NCBI GenBank assembly: GCA_023413015.1
Contig: JAEZQR010000192.1
Location: 1-5,400, forward strand
Direction of reading: 5' to 3'
Length of the DNA: 5,400 nucleotides
Source of the DNA: Pseudomonadota bacterium
GTDB taxonomy: Bacteria; Pseudomonadota; Alphaproteobacteria; Sphingomonadales; Sphingomonadaceae
The translations under genes were made by a program, and so were the position numbers. Shown piece by piece: positions 1 to 5,400 of the stretch (the first letter of the stretch is position 1; every line of letters starts with the position of its first letter). A model generated the notes under the pieces. The model worked only from the letters and a program-made list of their open reading frames with translations. It did no database searches and had not been told where the DNA came from.

Positions 1-5
1 GCCAT
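1..5 (-). CDS. Start codon of an unidentified gene, cut by the window edge
   Basis: Only an ATG (complement of 3-5) and the next two bases, GC, lie inside the window, so nothing can be said about the product. The call rests on a strong AAGGAG ribosome binding site at 13-18 on the minus strand, 7 bases before the ATG, which is ideal spacing. The gene would lie 57 bases beyond the exporter stop codon on the same strand. No terminator is visible in between, so it may share a transcript with the exporter. The alternative is a chance match in spacer DNA, which becomes a real possibility because no coding sequence can be inspected. Confidence 0.45.
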
Positions 6-12
6 TGCCGCT

Positions 13-18
13 CTCCTT
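13..18 (-). promoter_or_regulatory. Shine-Dalgarno sequence AAGGAG
   Basis: The minus strand reads AAAGAAGGAGAGCGGCAATG here. AAGGAG is complementary to the 3' end of 16S rRNA and sits 7 bases before the ATG at 5-3. It is the best ribosome binding site in the window and is the main evidence for the truncated gene at the left edge. Confidence 0.5.
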
Positions 19-62
19 CTTTGGCCGGCAGTCAACCGGTGCGGCGCGGCGTGGTTCCGGTT

Positions 63-1715
63 CTAGTCGATCGGCGCTGCGGTGGGGGTTGGTCTTTGAG
101 CGCCGCTACCGATCGGAAGCGCGCCGAGCGGCCGCTCGAGCAGGTGTCGGACGCGCGGCGGCTCGGAGTCGCGATGAAAGGTGCGGACTTGGGCATCGAC
201 CTCGCGGTCGGCGATGGTCGTGCGATGGTGCTGGCGGATGTGCGCCATCCAGGTCGGGCTGCGGAAACGCTCGATCCAGCAGTCGGGGCGTTCGACATCC
301 TGGAGGAGCGACCAGTCGCGCGCCCCATCGCGGCGCAGGATGCGGCGCCGCTCCATCATCGCCGACTGGAACGCGATCGCGTCGGCAGGATCGACGCGGT
401 ATTCGACCGTGACCACCACCGGGCCGCTCTGCGGATCGATCGCGCCCCTGAGCTTGGGGTCGGCCCAGTGGCCGCTGGGGCCGAGATCGACATTCTCGAC
501 CTCGGGTAGTCCAAAACGCAGGCCGATTGCGGCGCTCAGCAAGACGGCGGCACCCGAGACGACGAGCGCTTCGATCAGGCCGACCCGTTCGGCGAAGATG
601 CCCCAGAGCCAGCTACCGATCGCCAGGCCACCGAAGGTCGACATCTGGTAGATCGCGAGCGCGCGCGCGACGACCCAGCGGGGCGACGACAGCTGGACGG
701 TGACGTTGAACGTCGACAGCGCTAGCACCCAGCCCATGCCGGCGAGCAGCATCGCGATCGATGTCAGCACCAGCAGCGGGCTGAGGCCGGAGGCGATGGC
801 GCCCAGCCCGAATGCCGCCAGCGCACTGCGGACGAGCACCTCGTTCGCCAGTTGCCGGCGCAACCGCGCGGAGACGAGGCCACCCGCGACCGCGCCGATG
901 CCGAACGCGCCGAGGATGATGCCGTAGGTCAGCGGACCGCCCCCGAGCCGTTCGCGTGCGATGAGCGCCATCAGCGCCCAGAGCCCGCCGGCGGCGAGAC
1001 CGAAAGTGAGCGCACGCACCAGCACCCGGCCGATCGCCGGCGAGGCCGCGACATAGCGCACGCCGGACGCCATCGCCGCACCGAGCGGCTCCCGAGGCAG
1101 CGCGCGCGTGGGCACCGGACGGCGCCAGCGGGCCAGCACGACGATCAGGCCGACGTAGCTCAACGCATTCGCCAGGAAGGCGGCAGCGGCGCCGGCCGCC
1201 GCGATGATCACGCCGCCGACCGCGGGGCCGACGCTGCGGGCGATGTTATAGCCGATGCTGTTGAGCGCGACCGCGCCGGGAATATCCTCGCGCGGCACCT
1301 GTTCGCCGACCGAGGCCTGCCACGCCGGCCCGTTCACCGCCGCGCCGCAGCCGATCAGGAAGGTGAAGACGAGCAGCAGCCAGGGCGTGATCAGGTCGAG
1401 ATAGGCCGCCGCCGCCAGCGCGACCGAGACGACGAGCATGAACAGCTGCGCGACGATCATGATGCGGCGGCGGTCGAAGCTGTCGGCGATCGCGCCTGAG
1501 GGCAGCGAGAAGAGCATGATCGGCAGCGTGGTCGAGGCCTGGACGAGCGCGACCATGTCCCGCGAGCTCGTGATCGAGGTCATCATCCACGACGCCCCGA
1601 CCGACTGGATCAGGCTTCCGAAGTTCGAGACGAGCGTCGCCAGCCAGATGAACAGGAAGACGCGATGCCGGAACGGGGCGAAAGCCGACTGATGCACGGC
1701 GGGCGCAGCGTTCAT
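63..1715 (-). CDS. MFS exporter (MFS_3/DUF894 type) with C-terminal ABM-like domain
   Basis: This is a 550-residue inner-membrane major facilitator transporter, related in type to EntS-like exporters. About 12 hydrophobic segments are visible, in two groups of six (roughly residues 15-196 and 232-402). The loop between helices 2 and 3 carries the MFS signature as GAIADSFDRRR (74-84). Helix 5 begins with NIARSVGPAVGG (157-168), typical of this subfamily. After helix 12, residues 430-525 form a soluble tail (VVVTVEYRVDP..., DWSLLQDVERPDCWIERF) resembling the ferredoxin-like antibiotic-biosynthesis-monooxygenase fold that often ends proteins of this family. The substrate cannot be read from sequence. 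Start: the ATG at 1715 gives the family-like N-terminus ending APFRHRVF. In-frame ATG at 1745 and TTG at 1781 would add 10 and 22 residues. None has a clear Shine-Dalgarno, so the start is uncertain. The family assignment is firm. Confidence 0.9.
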   Translation of the reverse strand: MNAAPAVHQSAFAPFRHRVFLFIWLATLVSNFGSLIQSVGASWMMTSITSSRDMVALVQASTTLPIMLFSLPSGAIADSFDRRRIMIVAQLFMLVVSVALAAAAYLDLITPWLLLVFTFLIGCGAAVNGPAWQASVGEQVPREDIPGAVALNSIGYNIARSVGPAVGGVIIAAAGAAAAFLANALSYVGLIVVLARWRRPVPTRALPREPLGAAMASGVRYVAASPAIGRVLVRALTFGLAAGGLWALMALIARERLGGGPLTYGIILGAFGIGAVAGGLVSARLRRQLANEVLVRSALAAFGLGAIASGLSPLLVLTSIAMLLAGMGWVLALSTFNVTVQLSSPRWVVARALAIYQMSTFGGLAIGSWLWGIFAERVGLIEALVVSGAAVLLSAAIGLRFGLPEVENVDLGPSGHWADPKLRGAIDPQSGPVVVTVEYRVDPADAIAFQSAMMERRRILRRDGARDWSLLQDVERPDCWIERFRSPTWMAHIRQHHRTTIADREVDAQVRTFHRDSEPPRVRHLLERPLGALPIGSGAQRPTPTAAPID

Positions 1716-1943
1716 CGCTCGGGGAGCTGTGGCGAGTGGCTTCATCGAAGGTCGGCCGGCTCGCGATGGTTGGAACGGCAACGCAGCATGAAAGGCATCG
1801 GTATCCGGCCAAGCGGCCTCAGAGCATGCCCGCGCCGCGTTCCGTTCACAACCTCAGGGGAAGCATGGGGTTCCCGTCTGGGTGGTAAGCCGATCCCCGG
1901 TCCGGCTCCATGCGTACGCTCAGCAGCCGCGACCGGGAACGAG
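1716..1943. other. Gene-free spacer between exporter and tRNA-Ser
   Basis: These 228 bases should hold the promoter of the minus-strand exporter and the 3' trailer of the tRNA. I find no convincing -35/-10 pair; the best minus-strand candidate is TTGTGA near 1844-1849, with no good -10 behind it. Two small inverted repeats could fold: GGGAA (1858-1862) with TTCCC (1871-1875), and AGCCG (1888-1892) with CGGCT (1903-1907). Neither is followed by a run of T, so they are not standard intrinsic terminators. Open frames here are short and unlike any protein I recognise. The left 66 bases may be coding if the exporter starts at 1745 or 1781. Confidence 0.5.
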
Positions 1944-2033
<90 letters not shown>

Positions 2034-2114
2034 GTATGCGCCCTCATGCGAAAAAGCGGGCGAGACCGCAAGCCGCATCCTTGGGGGATTCCTTCGCGGG
2101 TAGGCTTGTGGCAA

Positions 2115-2125
2115 GACTCTTTAAT
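2115..2125 (+). promoter_or_regulatory. GANTC methylation site abutting a possible -10 element
   Basis: GACTC (2115-2119) is directly followed by TTTAAT (2120-2125), 21 bases before the mltB start codon. GANTC is the target of the cell-cycle methyltransferase CcrM in most Alphaproteobacteria, and in Caulobacter the regulator GcrA acts at promoters carrying methylated GANTC. A second copy, GATTC, is at 2087-2091. The sites are seen directly; use in regulation is inferred. The short distance to the start codon would leave a very short leader. Confidence 0.3.
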
Positions 2126-2138
2126 ACGGGGGTGCGTC

Positions 2139-2143
2139 AGGGG
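2139..2143 (+). promoter_or_regulatory. Possible ribosome binding site AGGGG for mltB
   Basis: AGGGG lies only 3 bases before the ATG at 2147, closer than the usual 5-9. The ATG is still preferred because it gives a clean signal peptide. A GTG at 2132 would add five residues (VRQGL) ahead of it without improving the ribosome binding site. Confidence 0.35.
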
Positions 2144-2146
2144 CTC

Positions 2147-3268
2147 ATGCGCAAACGCTTTGTCTTGTTTCTATCGGTCGCGACGACGTTCGCGGCGCAT
2201 GCGCAGGAAGCGCCGCAGCCGCCTGCGCCCTTGCCGCCGGCCGAGCCGCCGGTGGCTGCGCCGGTCGCCGATCCGCGTCAGCTCGCCTTCCAGGCGTGGC
2301 TCAACGGCGACTTTCGCCGGCAGGCACTCGCGGCCGGCGTGCAGGTCGCGACGCTCGACCGCGAGCTGGCGGGGCTCACCTACAACCCGCGCGTCGTCCA
2401 GCTCGACAATGCCCAGCCCGACCGCAGCGCCACCTCGCAGCTCACCTTCGCCGGCTATCTGGCGCGGCATATCAACAACAATCGCATCGGCACCGGGCAG
2501 CGGCTGCGCTCCGACCTCGCCGCGACGCTGTCGGGAATCGAGAGCCGGTACGGCGTGCCGGCTCAGATCCTGCTCGGCTTCTGGGGCATCGAGACGTCGT
2601 ACGGCGCCGTCACGGGCAACTTCGATCTCATCCGCTCGCTGGCGACGCTGGCGTTCGAGGGGCGCCGGCGCGAGCTCTTCACCGGCGAATTGATCGCGGC
2701 ACTGAAGGTGATCGACCGCGGCGCGATCGCGCGCGGGGCGTTCGTCGGCTCCTGGGCCGGCGCGACCGGCATGCCGCAGTTCCTGCCGAGCTCTTATCTG
2801 GCGCATGCCGTCGACGGGAATGGCGACGGTCGGGCCGACATCTGGACCAACTCCGCCGACACGCTCGCCTCGGTCGCCAACTTCGTCAGATCGAAGGGCT
2901 GGAAGCCCGGCGAGCCCTGGGCGCAGCGCGTCTATGTGCCGCCGACGTTCGACCGCGAGCGTGTCCGCAACCTGACGCCGGTGGCCGAATGCTCGGGTAT
3001 GAACTGGCGGCATAGCCGATGGCTGACGGTGGGGGAGTTCCGCGCGCTGGGCATCCAGCCGCTCGGCGGCTCGCTGCCGCCGGACAATATGCTTGCGACC
3101 TTGATCGAACCTGATGGACCGGGAACCGGGGGGTACCTGACCTATGGCAATTATCGCGCGATCATGCGGTACAATTGCACCAACTTCTACGCGCTCACCG
3201 TCACGCATCTCGCCGACGCGATCGGCAGCGCTCCTGGCGCTGTCGCTGCTGGCGGCCTGCGCCGGTAG
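2147..3268 (+). CDS. mltB: MltB-family lytic murein transglycosylase (GH103, SLT_2)
   Basis: This is a 373-residue periplasmic enzyme. The family cleaves the MurNAc-GlcNAc bond of peptidoglycan and leaves 1,6-anhydro-MurNAc ends. A Sec signal peptide (MRKR, then a hydrophobic core, ending AHA before Q20) has no lipobox Cys, so the protein is soluble rather than a lipoprotein like E. coli MltB. A Pro-rich stretch (21-45) follows. The catalytic domain carries GIETSYG (147-153) with the probable catalytic Glu149, then GATGMPQFLPSSY (205-217). DGNGDGRAD (223-231) resembles the calcium-binding EF-hand loop of Slt35/MltB. GTGGYLTYGNY (326-336) and a final LADAI mark the usual family C-terminus. No peptidoglycan-binding domain follows. 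The mature protein has just two cysteines, 282 and 344. The last 13 residues (from Ser361) read through the rlpA signal region in another frame. First gene of the probable operon. Confidence 0.93.
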   Translation: MRKRFVLFLSVATTFAAHAQEAPQPPAPLPPAEPPVAAPVADPRQLAFQAWLNGDFRRQALAAGVQVATLDRELAGLTYNPRVVQLDNAQPDRSATSQLTFAGYLARHINNNRIGTGQRLRSDLAATLSGIESRYGVPAQILLGFWGIETSYGAVTGNFDLIRSLATLAFEGRRRELFTGELIAALKVIDRGAIARGAFVGSWAGATGMPQFLPSSYLAHAVDGNGDGRADIWTNSADTLASVANFVRSKGWKPGEPWAQRVYVPPTFDRERVRNLTPVAECSGMNWRHSRWLTVGEFRALGIQPLGGSLPPDNMLATLIEPDGPGTGGYLTYGNYRAIMRYNCTNFYALTVTHLADAIGSAPGAVAAGGLRR

Positions 3269-4019
3269 GCCCGAGCCGCGCGTCGCGTCCGCGCCGCCGG
3301 CACCGCCGGGCGTAAAGATCGGCAAGCCGTATCAGATTGCTGGCGTCTGGTATTATCCCAAGGACGACCGCGACTATGACGAGACGGGGATCGCCTCCTG
3401 GTACGGTCCCGGCTTCCACGCCAAGGCGACTGCCAATGGCGAGCCGTTCGACCAGGATGGCATGACCGCCGCGCACAAGACGCTGCCGCTGCCGAGCTTC
3501 GTCGAGGTGACCAACCTCGAGAACGGGCGGCAGGTCACACTGCGCGTCAACGACCGCGGCCCGTTCGTCGGTGACCGCGTCATCGACCTGTCGCGCCGTG
3601 CTGCGCAGCTTCTGGGCACCGACCGCAAGGGCACAGCCAAGGTGCGGGTGAAGCGCGTCTATCCATCGGACCGCGAGATCGCGCGCCTCGGGCTCGGGCG
3701 GCCCATCGCCCCACCGCCCTTGGCGCCGGCACCAGTCCTCGTTGCGGCCGCGCCGCCACCGCCGCGGGCTGTACCGGCGCCGACTATCCCTGCCTCGCTG
3801 TTCGTTCAGGTCGCCGCGCTGTCCGACCAGGGGCGGGCGACGACGCTCGCGGCCGATCTCGAAAGCTTCGCCGCGGCCAACATCGAAGCCACGTCCGCTG
3901 GTATCTTCCGCGTCCGCCTCGGTCCGTTCGCCGACGCGACTGCCGCCGCCAAGGTGCTGGAAGAGGTGCGGGCCGCCGGCTATAGCGATGCCCGCGTCGT
4001 GGGCACCCCCATCAGTTGA
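3144..4019 (+). CDS. rlpA: RlpA-family septal lytic transglycosylase lipoprotein with SPOR domain
   Basis: This 291-residue lipoprotein is predicted to bind septal glycan lacking stem peptides and, as shown for Pseudomonas RlpA, to cleave it. A hydrophobic stretch ends in the lipobox LLAAC with Cys39. The double-psi beta-barrel spans about 80-172 (GIASWYGPGFHAKATANGE, MTAAHKTLPLP, VNDRGPF, IDLSRRAAQLLG). Glu100, His111 and Asp137 match the conserved active-site positions. A Pro/Ala linker (187-216) leads to a SPOR domain (219-287: LFVQVAAL, FRVRLGPF), which targets denuded glycan at the division site. The start is unusual: an in-frame TGA at 3138-3140 and the absence of any other ATG, GTG or TTG before the lipobox leave only the ATG at 3144, which gives a 125-base overlap with mltB and a long, Arg-containing n-region. 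A G run (3128-3133) sits 10 bases upstream. Family certain, start fairly likely. Confidence 0.92.
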   Translation: MAIIARSCGTIAPTSTRSPSRISPTRSAALLALSLLAACAGRPEPRVASAPPAPPGVKIGKPYQIAGVWYYPKDDRDYDETGIASWYGPGFHAKATANGEPFDQDGMTAAHKTLPLPSFVEVTNLENGRQVTLRVNDRGPFVGDRVIDLSRRAAQLLGTDRKGTAKVRVKRVYPSDREIARLGLGRPIAPPPLAPAPVLVAAAPPPPRAVPAPTIPASLFVQVAALSDQGRATTLAADLESFAAANIEATSAGIFRVRLGPFADATAAAKVLEEVRAAGYSDARVVGTPIS

Positions 4020-4028
4020 TCATCCTTC

Positions 4029-4032
4029 GGAG
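4029..4032 (+). promoter_or_regulatory. Ribosome binding site GGAG for the carboxypeptidase
   Basis: GGAG lies in the 23-base gap after the rlpA stop, 10 bases before the ATG at 4043. It supports this ATG over the in-frame TTG at 4016, which would put nine residues before the signal peptide. A GANTC site (GACTC, 4035-4039) lies between it and the start codon. Confidence 0.5.
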
Positions 4033-4042
4033 CCGACTCGTC

Positions 4043-5218
4043 ATGCGTAACTACATCGGTCTTTCTGCCCTTGCCTTGATCGTCGCCACGCCGGCGGTCG
4101 CGCAGCAGGCGCCCTCCTACGGCACCGTCGCGCCGATCGCGTTCATGAAGGACCTGTCGACGGGGCAGATCCTCTACGCCAAGGGCGCCGACGAGCGCAT
4201 CCCGCCGGCTTCGATGGCGAAGATGATGACGGTCTATGTCGTCTTCGACCTCATCAAGAAGGGCGAGGTGAAGCTCGACCAGATGATCCGCGTGCGCCCC
4301 GAGACCTGGCAGAAGTGGCACGGCCCGCAGGCGGGTTCGACGATGTTCCTGTCACCCAACGAGATGGTGTCGGTCGAGAACCTGCTGCACGGCATCGTGA
4401 CGCTGTCGGGCAACGATGCCTGCGTCGTGCTCGCCGAAGGGCTGGCGGGCACCGAGCCGGCGTTCGCCGAGATCATGAACGCCACCGCGAAGCGCATCGG
4501 CGTGAAGAACTCGCACTTCACCAACTCGAACGGCTGGCCCGATCCGGCCGAGTATGTGACGGCGCGCGATCTCGGCATCATCGGCGAGCGCACGCTCCAG
4601 GATTTCCCGAACCTCTACAAGAAGTTCTACGGGCAGCCGAGCTTCACCTGGGGCAAGACGCTGGGTTCGGGCGCGCCGATCACGCAGGGCAACCGCAACC
4701 CGATCCTCGGCCGCGTCGCCGGCGCCGACGGCCTCAAGACCGGACACACCGAGCAGGCGGGCTACGGCTTCACCGGTTCGGCGATCCAGGACGGGCGCCG
4801 CCTCGTCACCGTGCTCGCCGGCCTGACCTCGATGAACGAGCGCATCAAGGAGTCGGTGGCGTTCATGGAGTGGGGCTTCGGCGCCTGGAAGTCGCAGCCG
4901 CTCGCCAAGGCCGGCAAGGTGATCGAGCAGGCCAAGGTGCATCTCGGCGACAAGGAGACCGTCGGTCTCACCGCGCCGCGCGATTATGCGCTCAACGTGC
5001 CGCGCGGCCTCGGCTCGTCCGACATGCGCGTGAAGGTGGTCTACAATGGCCCGATCAAGGCGCCGATCGCCAAGGGGCAGAAGGTCGCCGATCTCGTCGT
5101 GACGCGTCCCGGCATTCCGACCGCGACCTTCCCGCTGGTCGCCGCCGAGGCCGTCGGCAAGGCCGGCATCTTCGGGCGGCTGGCGCAGAACTTCCGCGCG
5201 CTCGTGCTCGGTCAGTGA
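4043..5218 (+). CDS. D-alanyl-D-alanine carboxypeptidase, PBP5/6 family (S11)
   Basis: This is a 391-residue low-molecular-weight penicillin-binding protein. The family removes the terminal D-Ala from pentapeptide stems in the periplasm, which limits cross-linking. The signal peptide MRNYIGLSALALIVATPAVA ends at AVA before Gln21. All three active-site motifs are present: SMAK with nucleophile Ser57 and Lys60, SGN at 122-124, and KTG at 232-234. The C-terminal PBP5 beta-domain covers about 285-375. The end (FGRLAQNFRALVLG, 377-390) looks like the amphipathic helix that anchors this family to the outer face of the inner membrane. Length and layout match DacA/DacC/DacF; which paralogue it corresponds to cannot be decided, so no symbol is given. 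It follows rlpA by 23 bases and overlaps tmk by 4, so co-transcription is likely. It would be a penicillin target. Confidence 0.95.
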   Translation: MRNYIGLSALALIVATPAVAQQAPSYGTVAPIAFMKDLSTGQILYAKGADERIPPASMAKMMTVYVVFDLIKKGEVKLDQMIRVRPETWQKWHGPQAGSTMFLSPNEMVSVENLLHGIVTLSGNDACVVLAEGLAGTEPAFAEIMNATAKRIGVKNSHFTNSNGWPDPAEYVTARDLGIIGERTLQDFPNLYKKFYGQPSFTWGKTLGSGAPITQGNRNPILGRVAGADGLKTGHTEQAGYGFTGSAIQDGRRLVTVLAGLTSMNERIKESVAFMEWGFGAWKSQPLAKAGKVIEQAKVHLGDKETVGLTAPRDYALNVPRGLGSSDMRVKVVYNGPIKAPIAKGQKVADLVVTRPGIPTATFPLVAAEAVGKAGIFGRLAQNFRALVLGQ

Positions 5219-5400
5219 CCGGCCGCTTCATCAGCTTCGAAGGCGGGGAGGGGGCCGGCAAGTCGACGCAGGTCCGCCTCCTCGCCGAGCGGCTGAGGAG
5301 CCAGGGCAAGGAGGTGGTGGTCACCCGCGAGCCCGGTGGCACGCCGGGCGCGGAGGAAATCCGCGCGCTGCTCGTCACCGGCGATCCCAATCGGTGGGAG
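5215..5400 (+). CDS. tmk: Thymidylate kinase (dTMP kinase), N-terminal 62 residues
   Basis: This cytoplasmic enzyme phosphorylates dTMP to dTDP with ATP, an essential step in dTTP supply. The visible part has the P-loop in FEGGEGAGKSTQ (8-19), with Lys16 and Ser17 as the nucleotide-binding residues. The TREPGGTPGAEEIR motif (37-50) follows, which is diagnostic for thymidylate kinase. The rest, about 150 residues in this family, lies beyond the window. The start is GTG at 5215, whose GTGA overlaps the carboxypeptidase stop TGA at 5216-5218. With no Shine-Dalgarno visible upstream, translation is probably coupled to the preceding gene. In many Alphaproteobacteria tmk after a D,D-carboxypeptidase is followed by holB; whether that holds here cannot be seen. 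Confidence 0.96.
   Translation, partial: MTGRFISFEGGEGAGKSTQVRLLAERLRSQGKEVVVTREPGGTPGAEEIRALLVTGDPNRWE

Larger units (their letters stand above)
2034..2146. promoter_or_regulatory. Divergent control region between tRNA-Ser and mltB
   Basis: This 113-base spacer must hold the minus-strand promoter of the tRNA and probably the plus-strand promoter of the peptidoglycan operon. For the tRNA, TTGCGG (2071-2066) followed 16 bases later by GCATGA (2049-2044) is a weak candidate. For mltB the only sigma70-like element is an AT-rich TTTAAT (2120-2125) in otherwise GC-rich DNA, with no matching -35 at normal distance. Two GANTC sites (2087-2091 and 2115-2119) and a small inverted repeat CTTG-TGG-CAAG (2105-2115) lie directly upstream of it. 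The region's role is clear from geometry; the individual promoter elements are guesses. Confidence 0.4.

Noticed and set aside
656..672. Alternating GCGCGC tract, possible Z-DNA-forming repeat
   Set aside because: It lies inside the exporter and encodes ordinary Ala/Arg codons in a conserved part; in GC-rich DNA such tracts arise from codon bias.
852..1499. Plus-strand open frame of 215 codons opposite the exporter
   Set aside because: It has a charged, low-complexity Arg/Asp/Ala composition typical of antisense frames in GC-rich DNA, while the minus strand encodes a clear 12-helix transporter.
1857..1907. Two small hairpins that could be a terminator for the tRNA
   Set aside because: The stems are only 5 base pairs and no T-run follows either on the minus strand, so they do not meet the form of an intrinsic terminator.
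2171..3325. Minus-strand open frame of 384 codons opposite mltB
   Set aside because: It is an antisense shadow with Arg/Asp-rich, repeat-poor content and no recognisable domain; the plus strand has the catalytic motifs of a lytic transglycosylase.

Overview
The window looks like chromosomal DNA of a GC-rich alphaproteobacterium, most probably a sphingomonad. This is inferred from the high GC content, the look of the proteins (an alphaproteobacterial MltB and RlpA, and a PASMAK-type D,D-carboxypeptidase) and the order carboxypeptidase followed by tmk. No 16S or other decisive marker is present, so the taxon is a judgement.

Left half, minus strand. A 12-helix major facilitator exporter (63-1715) of the MFS_3/DUF894 type has a C-terminal ferredoxin-like, ABM-type cytoplasmic domain. 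Just downstream, at the very edge, a good Shine-Dalgarno (13-18) precedes an ATG at 5-3, so another minus-strand gene probably begins there. Upstream of the exporter are about 230 bases without a gene, then a complete tRNA-Ser(UGA) on the minus strand (1944-2033) with an encoded CCA.

Right half, plus strand. A 113-base divergent spacer separates the tRNA from a tight gene string: MltB-family lytic transglycosylase (2147-3268), RlpA-family lipoprotein transglycosylase with a SPOR domain (3144-4019), PBP5/6-family D-alanyl-D-alanine carboxypeptidase (4043-5218) and thymidylate kinase tmk (5215-5400, cut by the window end). The junctions are a 125-base overlap, a 23-base gap and a 4-base GTGA overlap, and no terminator is visible between them. 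They probably form one operon that joins three exported peptidoglycan enzymes, acting on glycan strands, denuded septal glycan and stem peptides, to the start of a nucleotide/DNA replication gene group.

Most of the window is ordinary housekeeping DNA, and I see no new defence, mobile or RNA system. The points that deserve a second look are the long mltB/rlpA overlap, in which the whole RlpA signal peptide and lipobox are nested out of frame in the end of mltB, and the placement of the rare GANTC (CcrM-type) sites in spacers of the peptidoglycan operon.
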